NCBI GenBank assembly: GCA_009746045.1
Contig: RPFO01000082.1
Span: 3,405,968 to 3,469,967 of the forward strand
Direction: 5' to 3'
DNA length: 64,000 nt
From: Mesostigma viride
Taxonomy: Eukaryota; Streptophyta; Mesostigmatophyceae; Mesostigmatales; Mesostigmataceae
The notes beneath the pieces are model-generated. The model made no database searches and was not told the DNA's origin. It saw only the letters and a program-made list of their open reading frames with translations. Made by a program: the position numbers and the translations under genes. This document shows, one piece after another, positions 1 through 12,000 of the stretch. Within the stretch, counting starts at the first letter, position 1. The number at the start of each line of letters is the position of its first letter.

Positions 1-892
1 TGTGATGGTGATAAGTTTTAGATGCTGTATGGGTTTGAATACCTCCATATATGTTTGTTATACATTTCCCACACACATATTGCATGAGTGTGAGGCAGTT
101 GGCTGGTCTCTGTGGCATCATCAAGCATGTAACCGGTGAGTAGAAGCTTCCCATTGTCAGCATGTGCCACCAGGTGTGCTGGCCATCACCTGGCAAGCTA
201 TAGCAGCTTAGGCCTAGTTTATCCTTGCTAGGGCAAACTGAAATAGGCTTAAAATCACTAGTTTGTTGGTGGCTGCCTCCTAGAATGCATGCCTTGCGTA
301 GGGTATCCGTACCACGTTACCTACGTGCATGGACAAGGTGGCACCTGCACATAGGTGCCATGTAAGGGCAGTGTGATGATGCAGTTATGTTTCCCCATCA
401 TTGTGGAAGGGAAATGTATTGTTTGGCATGGTTGGGGGCCATATTAGTAGGTATTAGTAGGTAGTATGCCCACTCCTACCCCCTTGGTTGCTTTTTACCA
501 ACGGTACCCCTATGGGCTGTACTGGGTGTAACTGCTGGCATACCCACCCAAATGATGACCCCAATGGCTCAAACTGTTCAGCAACTAATTGTTTATCATC
601 CCTGAAGTGGTAGGTGCCTAGCTCTTACAACATAATTCAAAATGCACATTCTACCAAAAATGAAAACGCTCGTCTTGACCCCCCTGACTTTGACGGCAGT
701 TATACATGGCCTACCCTGCATATATGTAAGGTTGTGATATACCAACCCGAAGGGCAACTCATGGACATGCTTGGCCCCCAAGGACAGCCATTGGATATGG
801 GTGGGTTGGATGGCATCTGGTTTGCAAAATTGTGAAGTTACAGCCGATGCATCGGCAGTATTTCTGCCCATTTAGGGGTTAAGAAACGCGAC
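1..892. other. No gene recognised
   Basis: AT-balanced, non-coding-looking sequence with only short open frames on both strands. I see no homology, splice pattern or clear tandem repeat in it. Confidence 0.5.
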
Positions 893-2785
893 TTAAGGGG
901 AGGCACCCCAAAACCCTTAAAAATTGAACTATGGTAATAACACTTGAAATTCATTTGCACAATGCTGAAACATGATTGCGGGCACTAAATAACATCTCTT
1001 GTGACTTGTCCATGCACTTGTTGGGGGTACTACCCCCAAGTATACGCCAATATTGCGCTATAAATAGAAAAAGACGCTAATTAGGGCTGGGTATATGCCC
1101 CAGCCAATGCACACATTTGTTGGCAACCAAAAATCAACCATTTGTAGTTCCCTGAGTGTGTAGCTTGCTGAGCTATTTACATCATGGAAATGGCAAAACC
1201 TTTAACAGTTATTAATTTTCCCGCAAAACAGGTCTTTTTTTACCGGACATTGGGAATAAATGGATCATAAACACTTCAGATAACGCCACAAAATCAAGCG
1301 AAAATCCGGCTAACAGGGGGACAGCAGTGGTCCAAGTCCCAGGTCATTCCGACAAGTCTAGCTCAAGTTATAAGGTTTTGCGTGCTAAAACCTGAACATA
1401 CGCTAAATGAGGTTTTTCTGTGTATAAGGCCACCTAGACAGCATGTTTTCCATCCAAGAAGCCAAAAAACATGCCCAACTCGATCACACAACATAAGAAA
1501 AGGCTAGGCACCTCATCTGCCCTCCCCTGCCCTCAGCATGGCCAGCCTTGCCAGCGTGCGCATAGCAACACCTTCGCTAGGCATACACGCACCAAGAGAG
1601 CATACACTATGCTACGCCCAAGGTTACCATGTAAATTTATGCCAAGAACTCAGCAAGTATACGTGTAAAAACCTTAGAAAGACTGCCCAAGCAATAGAGG
1701 CAACTGCAGCCTGCAAACTTGGCAGCAAATCATACATGCTGTCTGCCATGCATTCACATCCTATCCAGCTTGCCTTGCTGCACACATAGCAGGGAAGTCT
1801 TAATGGTTATAGCTCAAGGAAAGCAATAAAAACACCTATCTAATGCAATGCCACTCATGCAGTATGGCCAGCAAAAGAACCACTCTCACCTTCCTTTCCA
1901 ATATGGCAATTTGCTAAGAAGCTGATGCCAGCTTGTTAGCCTCTAGGCACATGCCGGATGTCTTTACTAAAACAGGCGTGTCAGATCCGGCACATAACAA
2001 AGCGTCTGAGCAAGCTCATGTCCAAAGGATTATGGAAAACGAATGTCAACACATTACCAACAACTTGACCTCGGCGCCTTAAGCATGCCAGCCACAAACT
2101 ACACGAAATTGTACGAAATTGCTAGGAATCTGACGATGCAACCGAAAGGAATGGAGCGCTTCCTGCAGGGAAACTGCCCGAAAAAAAGGCGAAAGGCCGA
2201 CGTTATTGCACCTGCCTGCGTGGAAATGTTTCATGCATAAACTGGCACGCAAGCTCGAACAATAAAAGACATCATCCATTGATCAGGCGAACAAGGAAGG
2301 TGCGCCTTCCGTGAATACGTCGAAGGCGACATGCGCAGGCCTGCGTAGGTTCTTACCTTGAATGCCGGAAATGTAAAAGAAACCGGGAAGCTTCGGCACA
2401 AACTCGACAACACCATTAAGTTAGCTTCATAATCGCTCTTTAGAGCCTACGTTGCCTCACAATAGCTGCCGTAAACCTGCATTAAATTTCATGATCCGCA
2501 AGAGAAATTATATCCTGGACCCCCGCGCCCGTAGCCGTTCGAGAAATTAGCGATATTGCAAACCGTAAACTTTCCGCCATGACATGAGGTCATCAACTAA
2601 TCTTCTGCGAAATTCAAGCATTTTTTCTAGCTGTTTACGTGCCATATCGATTAATATTGCATAAAGGCATGCCGCCATGGCCACCTCCGCGAGGGTTGAG
2701 CGGTCCGGGCACACATTATACACCGTACGGACGGTACCGCGAATTTTTTGGCGCGGAAAATATTCGGCGCGCCACGTCCCCTTAA
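893..2785 (-). mobile_element. Diverged TTAA-flanked inverted-repeat element (copy D)
   Basis: The stretch is bounded by TTAA on both sides (893-896 and 2782-2785). Inside these it starts GGGGAGGC and ends in the reverse complement of GGGGACGTGG, matching the ends of the three better preserved copies at 3,224, 40,731 and 49,682. The right end keeps a decayed version of the sub-terminal AT-rich palindrome (about 2,741-2,766). At 1.9 kb it is shorter than the others and much more diverged, so it is an older family member. Only short open frames are present, so it looks non-autonomous. Confidence 0.7.
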
Positions 2786-2814
2786 CGCGGTAATGACTGT
2801 ATCATATTCATCAT

Positions 2815-2917
2815 CCTAAACGACTCCAAAACGCGGACAAGATAACGGAAGGCTCGAGCTACCGGCACTGATGGTCCGGATTCTCCCGATTTCTGGCCTG
2901 CGCTGTTTGTCTCCTTG
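2815..2917 (-). repeat. Dispersed ~75-100 bp repeat R70, copy 1
   Basis: On the minus strand it reads GGAGACAAACAGCGCAGGCC, then a CCGGACCAT block, then GGTAGCTCGAGCC and TTATCTTGTCCGCG. The same order of blocks recurs at 7,527, 17,652, 40,176 and 43,876. No open reading frame or clear terminal inverted repeat is visible. It may be the end of an unrecognised transposon. Confidence 0.75.
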
Positions 2918-2959
2918 GTATACACGATTACAGAAAATACGTTGTGACAGTGGCCGTGG

Positions 2960-3214
2960 TTGGTTGGTTGGTTGGTTGGCCAGGTGGTTTGTTTGTTGGT
3001 TTGTTGGTTTGTTGGTTGGTTGGTTGGTTGGTTGGTTGGTTGGTTGGTTGGTTGGTTGGTTGGTTGGTTGGTTGGTTGGTTGGTTGGTTGGTTGGTTGGT
3101 TGGTTGGTTGGTTGGTTGGTTGGTTGGTTGGTTGGTTGGTTGGTTGGTTGGTTGGTTGGTTGGTTGGTTGGTTGGTTGGTTGGTTGGTTGGTTGGTTGGT
3201 TGGTTGGTTGGTTA
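2960..3214 (+). repeat. (GGTT)n array
   Basis: Near-perfect GGTT tetranucleotide array; the first ~55 bp are degenerate (GGTTTGTTT variants). It runs directly into AATTAATTAATTAA, which is the tail of a minus-strand LINE interrupted by TTAA element copy A. All frames give an artificial Val-Gly-Trp-Leu repeat, which is not a protein. Confidence 0.97.
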
Positions 3215-3223
3215 ATTAATTAA

Positions 3224-5526
3224 TTAAGGGGAGGGGATATGCCTAAAGAGCACTTTTCTGGAAACCATACCTATGCATGTGCTAAAAATCCAATTATGAT
3301 TGGGAACCATAAATATGATCTAAAAAAAATATTCCAACCACTTGGGGGGGGTACTAGCCCCCACCAGATGCCGGTTACGCGCTAAAAATAGAAAAAGACG
3401 CTACTTTTGGCATATTTTCCCTAGGACAATGGGCAAACATATTTGGACCAAATCATATATTTCCATATAGTTCCCCCACTTTTGAGAAAGTCTGCCTAAT
3501 TTTGAGCACAAAATAATGATGTTTAGACACATTGATGGATTTTCCCGCAAAAAGGGTACTTTTTTTCACAAAAAAAAAAAAAAACAAATCATAAACACAT
3601 GGAATCATGCCATATCTTATATTTTCAAATACTAGAGAGGGGGGGACATGCAGCCCCAAATTTTCAGGTCATTCTGACAAGCGCAGCCCTATTTGATGGA
3701 TATTCCTAGATTGCCACCTGTGATGACGCTGACGGAGGTTTTAGCTAGTATTTAACCACACTAACACCCCTTTATTCATCTAAGCCACGTGAAAACTGGC
3801 CAAACCACATACTACCATCCTCTGCACATATGGTACCTCCTATGTCGAAGGTTAGACGACGTTCTGACAAGAACTGCCCAAGTTACAACCATTCTAAGAC
3901 GGCCACCCATGTAGACACAACAAGGAAATCATAGTAACCATTCAGCCACACTAGCACCTCCTTCTTCATCAAAGGCATCTGCAAACTGACCAAAGCACAC
4001 ATAATTAACTCTTGCACGCTGACGGCAACGCATGCTCAACGTGGGGGGTCATTGTGACAAGAACTACTCAAGTTGATGGGTTTCCTATATGACCACCTGA
4101 CAAGGCACTAAGGACCACTCAGTAAGTTAGTGACCCCACAGTGCCACTTCATATGCCATCCAACATGCACGTACCAAAACCGTGCTGAGTATGTTTACAA
4201 TGTACAAAGGGGTGGCCACGCACCTCATACGTCTTCATCGTCCCTCGAGCATGGCCAGCCTTGTAAATATGTTCATAGCCTTGATGATGGTAGCCCTAGT
4301 ATGCCTAAGCAGCATTTCCTATGTTTCTCCCAGGTTAGAGTGTAAGGTTGATGCCAACCAAGCTAATCAACTCAACAACACCTCCTAAACTGTCCTCCCC
4401 GGCATGGATGACAAACTGGGACTATGGAGGGCAAGGAACCAAGTAGGAACATGGTATATATAGCTTGCATGCAGTCATGCATGTCAACCATGGTTGGCTC
4501 AGCACATTGTAGTCTTGTCACATCATCATAACATAGGAAAGCTCAAACAACCATTGGTGCCAGCTATCTACATGCAGTCACACAAATGCAATATCTCCAT
4601 CATCATCATCATCACTAAAACACTTCCATCCCTGCACGATAAAATGCAAAGAAACCACTGGCGGCCCTTCAGCGCATGAGCGCTGTGATGCCGCTGCGGC
4701 CTGCGAAGAGAGGGTGCGTCACTCTCAAACAACAAGAAGCGTCCATACGCACAACATCCTTGCCAGAACACGTTTTATGAAATGCCTTATACCTTCCCGA
4801 AGAGCTATAGGCTGCGACTGAAGCGGCCCTGATCACGACATCAACGAAAACAATATAAAGCTGCCAGGTATTCGACAACACAACGGCAAGCGACGGCGAG
4901 CTAGCTGGCGGAAACTGCCCAAAAAGAACGCAAAAAAACTCGAACGACGAGCTCGTAGAAGAAAGCACTGATAGCAGATAACATTCGCGACAAATCTGTA
5001 CCTCGCCCTCGTAAATCCCTCGCCCAGGCGCGCAACAACAGCCGTTCTTCCATGGACAGGTCAGACACGCACTGCGCAGGTCTGAACAATTACTTACCGT
5101 TAATGGCCGAAAATCTGGCAAAAAGCACCAGCTCGGTTTAGAATTCGATGCATCCGTTATTAACGCCTGCTTCACGATCAGAACAACCCCCAACACTGCG
5201 ATTTTACAGACGCGATCATGAATTCTATTTCATTCCGCGCGACCAAAAAATTCAGATTACCCCCCATGCCGATGGCATTAAAAAACAACAGCGATATTGT
5301 AAACCAGCTGATTTCCGCCACAAACTAACATCATAAACTCATCGTCTTTTAGATTCGAGTAAAATTTTTGCATTTCGCCTGCCCTAGTGTGGTAGTTTCG
5401 CCTGAACGCAGTCGCCATGGCCACTTCCGCAAGGGGTGCGCGCACCGTGCACGTGAAATTTATGACCTTCGGTTCCGGCGCGAATTTTTTGGCGCCAAAA
5501 AATTCGGGCATGTCCCGTCCCCTTAA
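3224..5526 (-). mobile_element. TTAA-flanked inverted-repeat element, copy A (2.3 kb)
   Basis: TTAA at 3,224-3,227 and 5,523-5,526 flanks ends GGGGAGGGGATATGCC and, in reverse complement, GGGGACGGGACATGCC, a ~16-bp imperfect terminal inverted repeat. Orientation is opposite to copies B and C. A perfect 26-bp palindrome centred on GGCGCC lies at 5,481-5,506. Degenerate internal repeats of ~190 bp are visible near 3,669, 3,861 and 4,050 (TTCTGACAAGnnCT...). Small open frames conserved among copies (for example 5,278-5,511 on the minus strand, 77 codons, beginning inside the inverted repeat) do not resemble a transposase. TTAA target duplication is typical of the piggyBac superfamily, but the GGGGA terminus is not the usual piggyBac CCYT, so the superfamily is left open. 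Confidence 0.88.
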
Positions 5527-6090
5527 TTAGACTCGTGCTCCCGTTGGGGAGTCACGGAGCATTAACCCCGATGGATGGATGGATGGGTGCAACATTCCTA
5601 CCGGTCTAGTCTATCTACATTGGCTACATACTACATCTATCTAACAGCATTCTAACTACAACATCTATCTAGGCAGCCGCTCGCTGCCCTAGGGGGAGCT
5701 ATCTGGCGTGCCTCCCGCGAGATTGCACACGCGGGCGCTTCCCCACTGGGGGGGGCTCGTTGTCCTCTATGACCTGGGCCCACTTGGCCTTGTCCATCAT
5801 CTTCTTCCAAATCACGGAGAGGCCTAGGCCCCCCATGTCATCTACTAGCTGTTCTTTGAAGGTGCGGGCCTTGCGGCGTCTAACATCACTGGGCCCAGCC
5901 CACCTCAGGAGGTGCCGGCCAGGCCAGCTGGGCTGGTCGCAGACCTGCGGGTGGGCCACGTGAGGTGTCTACCTGGTTGGTGCGAGCTAGGTGCCCTACT
6001 AGCTGCAGGCGGCGTTGCTTAATGGTGCTGGTGATATAGGGCATGCCCTGGTACAGGTCCTCATTGCGGACATCAGCAGCATATCCTACT
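5527..6090 (-). mobile_element. 5'-truncated LINE, ORF2 C-terminus and 3' UTR
   Basis: On the minus strand the last ~120 codons of a LINE ORF2 ([19 protein letters not shown] and the end RGRHAR) are followed by a 3' UTR with a short (ATCC)n run and the terminus CCCCAACGGGAGCACGAGTC. It is nearly identical to the plus-strand copy at 19,560-20,120. The 5' truncation is at about 6,090, inside the codons for [13 protein letters not shown], where the (GGTT)n array begins. Its TAAT tail is where copy A of the TTAA element has inserted. Confidence 0.9.
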
Positions 6091-6428
6091 CTGATTGGTT
6101 GGTTGGTTGGTTGGTTGGTTGGTTGGTTGGTTGGTTGGTTGGTTGGTTGGTTGGTTGGTTGGTTGGTTGGTTGGTTGGTTGGTTGGTTGGTTGGTTGGTT
6201 GGTTGGTTGGTTGGTTGGTTGGTTGGTTGGTTGGTTGGTTGGTTGGTTGGTTGGTTGGTTGGTTGGTTGGTTGGTTGGTTGGTTGGTTGGTTGGTTGGTT
6301 GGTTGGTTGGTTGGTTGGTTGGTTGGTTGGTTGGTTGGTTGGTTGGTTGGTTGGTTGGTTGGTTGGTTGGTTGGTTGGTTGGTTGGTTGGTTGGTTGGTT
6401 GGTTGGTTGGTTGGTTGGTTGGTTGGTT
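6091..6428 (+). repeat. (GGTT)n array, about 84 units
   Basis: Essentially uninterrupted GGTT repeat lying between the truncated 5' end of the LINE at 5,527-6,090 and the TTAA-rich tail of another LINE piece at 6,429. On the LINE strand the order is LINE tail, (CCAA)n, next LINE. Confidence 0.98.
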
Positions 6429-6490
6429 AATTAATTAATTAATTAATTAGACTCGTGCTCCCGTTGGGGAGTCACGGAGCATTAACCCCG
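6429..6490 (-). mobile_element. LINE 3' terminus fragment (minus orientation)
   Basis: (AATT)n followed by GACTCGTGCTCCCGTTGGGG and the GGAGCATTAACCCC block, i.e. the last ~60 bp of the LINE 3' UTR in reverse. It is the intact paralogous counterpart of the site that copy A of the TTAA element occupies. Confidence 0.85.
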
Positions 6491-6748
6491 AGGGCAGCGT
6501 GCGGCTGCCTAGATAGATGTTGTAGTTAGAATGTTGTTAGATAGATGTAGTATGTAGCCGATGTAGATATATTAGACCGGTAGGACTGTTTGCACCCATC
6601 CATCCATCCATCCATCCATCCATCCATCCATCCATCCATCCATCCATCCATCCATCCATCCATCCATCCATCCATCCATCCATCCATCCATCGGGGTTAA
6701 TGCTCCGTGACTCCCCAACGGGAGCACGAGTCTGATTAATTAATTAAT
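6489..6748 (+). mobile_element. LINE 3' UTR fragment with expanded (ATCC)n
   Basis: Plus-oriented LINE 3' UTR from GGGCAGCGTGCGGCTGCC to the GGGAGCACGAGTC terminus and (TTAA)n tail. The internal (ATCC)n tract, only 3-4 units in the other copies, is expanded to ~24 units at 6,597-6,692. It abuts the next copy tail-to-tail. Confidence 0.85.
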
Positions 6749-7118
6749 TAACCCCGATGGATGGATGGATGGGTGCAAACAGTCCTACCGGTCTAATCTA
6801 TCTACATTGGCTACATACTACATCTAGCTAACAGCATTCTAACTACAATATCTATCTAGGCAGCCGCACGCTGCCCTAGGGGAGCTATCTGGCGTGCCTC
6901 CGGCCCACGGGATTGCACACGCGGGCGCTTCCCCGGCCACTGGGGGGGGCTCGTTGTCCTCTATGACCTGGGCCCACTTGGCCAAGTGTCCATCATCTTC
7001 TTCCAAATTACGGAGAGGCCTAGGCCCCCCATGTCCTCTACTAGCTGTTCTTTGAAGGTGCGGGCCTTGCGGCGTCTAACATCACTGGGCCCGCCCACGT
7101 CAGGAGGTGCCGGCGAGG
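6746..7118 (-). mobile_element. 5'-truncated LINE, ORF2 C-terminus and 3' UTR, second minus copy
   Basis: Same 3' region as 5,527-6,090 ([19 protein letters not shown] on the minus strand), 5'-truncated at ~7,118 where another (GGTT)n array starts. It carries small indels relative to the other copies (extra bases near 6,905 and 6,985) that break the frame. Confidence 0.85.
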
Positions 7119-7200
7119 TGGTTGGTTGGTTGGTTGGTTGGTTGGTTGGTTGGTTGGTTGGTTGGTTGGTTGGTTGGTTGGTTGGATGAATGAATGAATG
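7119..7200 (+). repeat. (GGTT)n followed by (GAAT)n
   Basis: About 16 GGTT units passing into GATGAATGAATGAATGAATG, at the truncated 5' boundary of a minus-strand LINE. Confidence 0.92.
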
Positions 7201-7207
7201 AATGAGT

Positions 7208-7340
7208 GAATGGCGACGGCGTTCAGGCGTAACTACCACTAAAGCTGGCAAGCAAAATGCAAAATTAAAGATGACTCAAATATGAAAGTTAACGGTGTTG
7301 GTTTGTGGTGGTAAGTATAGGTGGTTTACAATATTCCACG
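7208..7340 (+). mobile_element. Relic fragment of the TTAA element
   Basis: The run GGCGACGGCGTTCAGGCG through GTTTACAATATTCC aligns in order with the conserved interior of copies B and C (GGCGACTGCGTTCAGGCG through GTTTACAATATCGC), with substitutions and small gaps throughout. It is an old fragment; neither end is preserved. Confidence 0.65.
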
Positions 7341-7526
7341 TTCATGCAACAGCAGCACATGTTGCCCCCCAGCAGTCAAGATCACGTGTGGCAGCATGCA
7401 TGCGCGTTGCCCCGCCGTGCGTCCAGTAATTTTAGTATAAAGTATGGCATTTGGCCAATGCGCATGGGATGCAAGAACCTTCACGTACGATCACGCATGC
7501 GCATGCGCAGTGCGATGTCAAAGAGA

Positions 7527-7600
7527 CAACCAGCGCAGGCCAGAACTCGGGAGAATCCGGACCATGGTAGCTCGAGCCTGCAGTGCGATGTCTCTTACAG
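7527..7600 (+). repeat. Dispersed repeat R70, copy 2
   Basis: GAGACAACCAGCGCAGGCC followed by GAGAATCCGGACCATGG and GTAGCTCGAGCCTG, as in the copies at 17,652 and 43,876. It lies ~260 bp downstream of the eIF3F stop codon on the opposite strand. Confidence 0.75.
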
Positions 7601-7859
7601 CATTGGAAAAAAGAAGATTGTATTACTTGCTGGGCTTAATCAACAGCCTTTAACGGCTGGCACAATAAGGAATACGGTAAGATCTTTGAAATTGGAACTT
7701 TCATGCCCATGACCACGCGGTTGTTTCCAAACACTGGCGTCATCCGGCGCTGCGTGTTATCCGGCACTACGCATGTGCTCGACTGCCACTTTTATTGATG
7801 AGAACGTCCTGCAAGGCAGGATCTTGCACAGCCACCACCTTAACCGCATCGTGGGAGCT

Positions 7860-9047
7860 CTACACAGCGAGGAAGCCCGTGTTGTTAAGCTTCTCGGCCA
7901 TCGCCAGCTGCGCCCGCGTGAGCTTGCCCAGGTACAAGACCAGCAGCACGTCCTGTCAAAAACAAGCGGGGAGGCACGGAGGCAGGGAGGCCCTTCAGAA
8001 ATTTGCCGGCAGCGAGGATAAGGGAGGCAAGCGAGTTGGAGGTAACAAGAAGCAAGGCAGCCAGCATGGGAGGCAGCCAGCAGGGAGGCCACCAAATGAT
8101 GTGCCGGCAGCCAGGCCAAGGGGAGCAACCAGTGCTAATTGTGGCATCCTTCACACATGCACACCCACATAACCGATGATGCGAAGTTCTGCCCAACAAC
8201 ATCTTTGAGAACCAACGGCCCATTGAACAGCTGCACATCCGCCTCATGCCAAGGGCCAGCGTCCGGCATACCAGTCATCCCACCTACCTCCAAACTTCCC
8301 CTTCCCCTTTGCCCCCAAACACCTTCCCCCAACTCCCTCCCCCTTCTCCCCAAATCTTCCCCCATTCCCCTTTCCCTTTCTGCCTTCCCCCTTCCGCCTT
8401 CCGCCTTCCCCCTTCTGTATTCCCACTACCACCTGCGATCGTATCCCTACACTTCATGATCCATACCCCCCACCTTACACCCCCCGCGCCTGCGCGCTGG
8501 CTGTCGCTGGGCCATCGTTAAAAGACTGCTCGGCTGCGATGTGCCCCTGCTCTCCTCGCTCACAACCCCCCCCCCCCACCCCAGTGCCCCGCACCCCACC
8601 GCATCCCCACCTGCGCGCTGTCGTTGAACATCTTCTCGAACGTCTCCGCCGACATGTGCGGTATGGACGCGATCGTGTCGGCCAGGTAGCGGCCGACCGC
8701 GTTGTCCGGGGGGGTGCGCCCCTCCTGCACCCACCGGCACAACCGTTTCAGACATGCACCCAAGCGGTTTGTTTGCCGTTAGACTCCCGCCACCGGCGCG
8801 GGTGAGTGGCAAGATGCTAGCCCAAGCCATGCACCCATGCGTCCATGCGCTCCCATCACACACATGCACACACTCAAGAAAAATCTGTGCAGGGGAAAAA
8901 GAACCAAAAGGGAGCCGTGCAGGACAAACGAATGCAGTGGGTTGCGATGGGTTAAGGGCATATTAGTGAAAACACCGCCAATCTGAAACATAGAACATAT
9001 ATATATATAGTTGTTTTGTCGTGGTATCTCTTGTAAGCGTTGGCTTT

Positions 9048-9086
<39 letters not shown>

Positions 9087-12000
9087 TTAAAAATATATTA
9101 CTTACAGCAGAGTGAAATCACTCAAACCAAAGCAAACGCCCAGCTATAAACCTATCGCACTAGCCAGGTCGACACCGCCCTTGGTCTGGCAGGCCCCCAG
9201 CGGCTTGGCCAGCCAGGGCGGCACATTCTGACTTGGCCTGGCCCCAAGGACATTCCCAAAAGGGTAGGGAAACATGTCACGAACTACGTACAGGTGTTGC
9301 TGGATGACCTACTGGTCCCAGCCCAGTTTGAATACCGCATCCACTCTCTCTCCCTTCTTTGGACTGCCATGCAGAACAAGGCGCGGTGGCAGAAGATTGT
9401 CAAGGCTCACACGCCCGACCCTGTGGGCAAGCCACCTCCCCCCAAGCGGAGGAGGCGTTTTGATGAGTACGGCAGTTAGGATTTTTCTAGACTAGGTAGC
9501 TTAGCGTTAGGATAGTTAGATTACGCGGCTCTCTCCTTTCCACCACCCATCAAGGAATATGTGCTACATGACCCCCCAACGGAGGCATGTTATAATTTAA
9601 TTTAATTTTATAAACCTATATACAGAGCCATGTCAAAGCTCTCTATATATATCGCCAAGAAATTCCTTAAATTTAGATTCCTTGGCAAAACAAGATTAGG
9701 CATCCAGTTTGGGACGGCCTCATGAGTCCCATTCTTACGCCAGCACCCTGTCACGCAACGCAACGCGCCCACCCCTACAAGGATAACCAGCTGCTTGCCA
9801 GTCCCTACCAGATCCTACGCATCTGCCAGAACCCGGCACGCACTGCGACCAGCCTGTAACAACGTGCCGCTCTAGCTCTACCCTTCTTCCGCCAAGGACT
9901 GGCCATGTACCGCGATGACGCAGGTAGCAACAACCAGATGATCACGAGTTCACCACCGACAGACTGCACAATGTTCCTATTCCCAACCAGGTGGGCACGC
10001 ACCACAGCCTGCCTGTACTTATCCTACTATGTCCTACATGCTTCAGAGCATGTTATTCCTATTCCCAACCCATGGCCACGCGCCACAACCTGCCAGTACT
10101 TACAAATCACCAGGGCACCATCAACCTGTTCATTCGACAAAAAAAGCGTGGCCACGCACCACGACGCCGTCGACGTAGGCGGACATAGCATCGATCATCT
10201 GCACCAGGCGCGCGGTGGTGGACTCCAGGCCCTCCAGGTCGTGCGGCAGCTTGTCCATGTTGTGCTGGTGCATCATGTCGACTGAGGGAACGGAGGGCAG
10301 GAGGCAATGACAGAGGGCCAGGGCAAGAGGAATGTGGGGGAAAGGTCATTCGGAAGATTATGGGGAAGGGACAAGTGGCGGCAACTTGTCCACTTCATGC
10401 CGGTGCATCATGCGGACTGTGGAAACGGAAGCGTGGGGGTAGCGGTTTGAGGGGAGGTTAAAAGTGAACCGGGGGGGTGGGGACGGGGAAGAAGGGGTTG
10501 GTTCCCAAAAAGGTGGTGGGAGCGACGTAGCCATGCGTAGACTTTCTACCTGTTGAGGTCATGAGGGGGGTCCACCCTGGCTTCAGGAGGGCGGGAAGGA
10601 GGGAAACCACCCTTCGTTCCTTGCGGGAGTGACACAGATTGATGCATTAGGGTTCACGAATCAATGCGGCGTGGAGGCGAGCCATGCAGAGCAAAGCCGG
10701 AAAGGGGGTGGGTTACGGCTTAAGAGGGGGGGGGGGGGGGGGGGAGGAGGTTGAAACGGTCATGTTCTAGGGAGAGATGGGCAAAAAGGCTCTTTGCCCA
10801 AGTTACGTAAGGTGAACTGAGACAGGTCTGCATCCAACGACAAGTGCTCACTGGGGATGGGTGGACGTAGGGTGGGGTTGGAGATGGGTGGACATAAGGG
10901 GGGTAGGGATGGGTGGACGTAGGGTGGGGTTGGAGATGGGTGGATGTAGGGTAGGACTGGCATTGGAGACAGGCCGGGTGAGTTGGGGCTGGGGTTGAGG
11001 GTGGGGGGGGGGCGGACATGGAAAGGGGGGGAGGGGAGATCTTAAACTCTGTTAGTCGGCGCCAACAATAGACCTTTAAATCCACCCCAGGCGCACCCGC
11101 AGCACTCTGATACTCTGAGTAGCAGAAACCCAAGGCTGCTCCAGTTCGCAACTAGGTGTACTCCTACGCCTTCAACTTCATCAAGCAACCTACGGTACGC
11201 GCCTGACGCATTTTTTTTATAAGCCTTTGTGACCAGCTCACCTCCGACCCTTTCCAAATCCTGGACGCGGATGTCTGTCCGGATCTCCTGGAACTGTGCC
11301 GCCAGCTGCCGGCTGCCCAGCGACAGCAGGTTTGACACGTAGGCCTTGACGGAAATTTTATCATCCGTCATCGTGGTGTCCACCGTCAGGTGTACGGGGG
11401 TCGCCACCTCACGGCCGTAGAAGTCCTGGATCAGGGCATCGCTAGCACGAACCCCAGTTCCTGTCGAATACCTGGAGCGAAAAGAATGAAGCCATGCCCA
11501 TGAGAGAGAAAATTAGACCACCAGCAAAACTAGCCTTGCTGATATCCATTCTACTGGATTCGCTCAAGCTAACAAGAAGCTCCCAACTTGAAGTACGCCA
11601 ACCGACAACATGGAGACTATGCATCTTCCTAAGAACTGTGTTATAACTCACCATCCTACGATGGTTTCCTTTGGGTTAACACGTTGATGAAGTTCGAACA
11701 TCGTCTTGTTGAAATCGATGTCCAACGCCACCTGCGATCATGATGGCAATAACAAGACCAAGCGTGGGCCCCATTAGATGCCGCTCAAAAGCTAGCTGGC
11801 GCCTCAAAGAGCGGCAAGACCCGGCACTTGATCGATCCCTAAACAGCAAACATTCTCGGCACGGCGCCTCACTAACCTGGTCCATAGACTCATTGTGGGG
11901 CACCGCATAACTACTTTGAATATCCACTACGCCGTCGCTACTAATGCTACCTAACAATGTCCCGATAACACGCTCCTGTCCATCATTTCTCCTGCTGTAA

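Noticed and set aside
2871-3223. Open frames with Val-Gly-Trp-Leu repeats
   Set aside because: They are translations of the (GGTT)n array, open in all three plus frames. The same applies to 6,015-6,438 and 6,986-7,189.
5278-5511. 77-codon frame conserved in the TTAA elements as a gene
   Set aside because: It starts inside the terminal inverted repeat and crosses the palindrome. Conservation is explained by recent copying, and no known fold or transposase motif is present.
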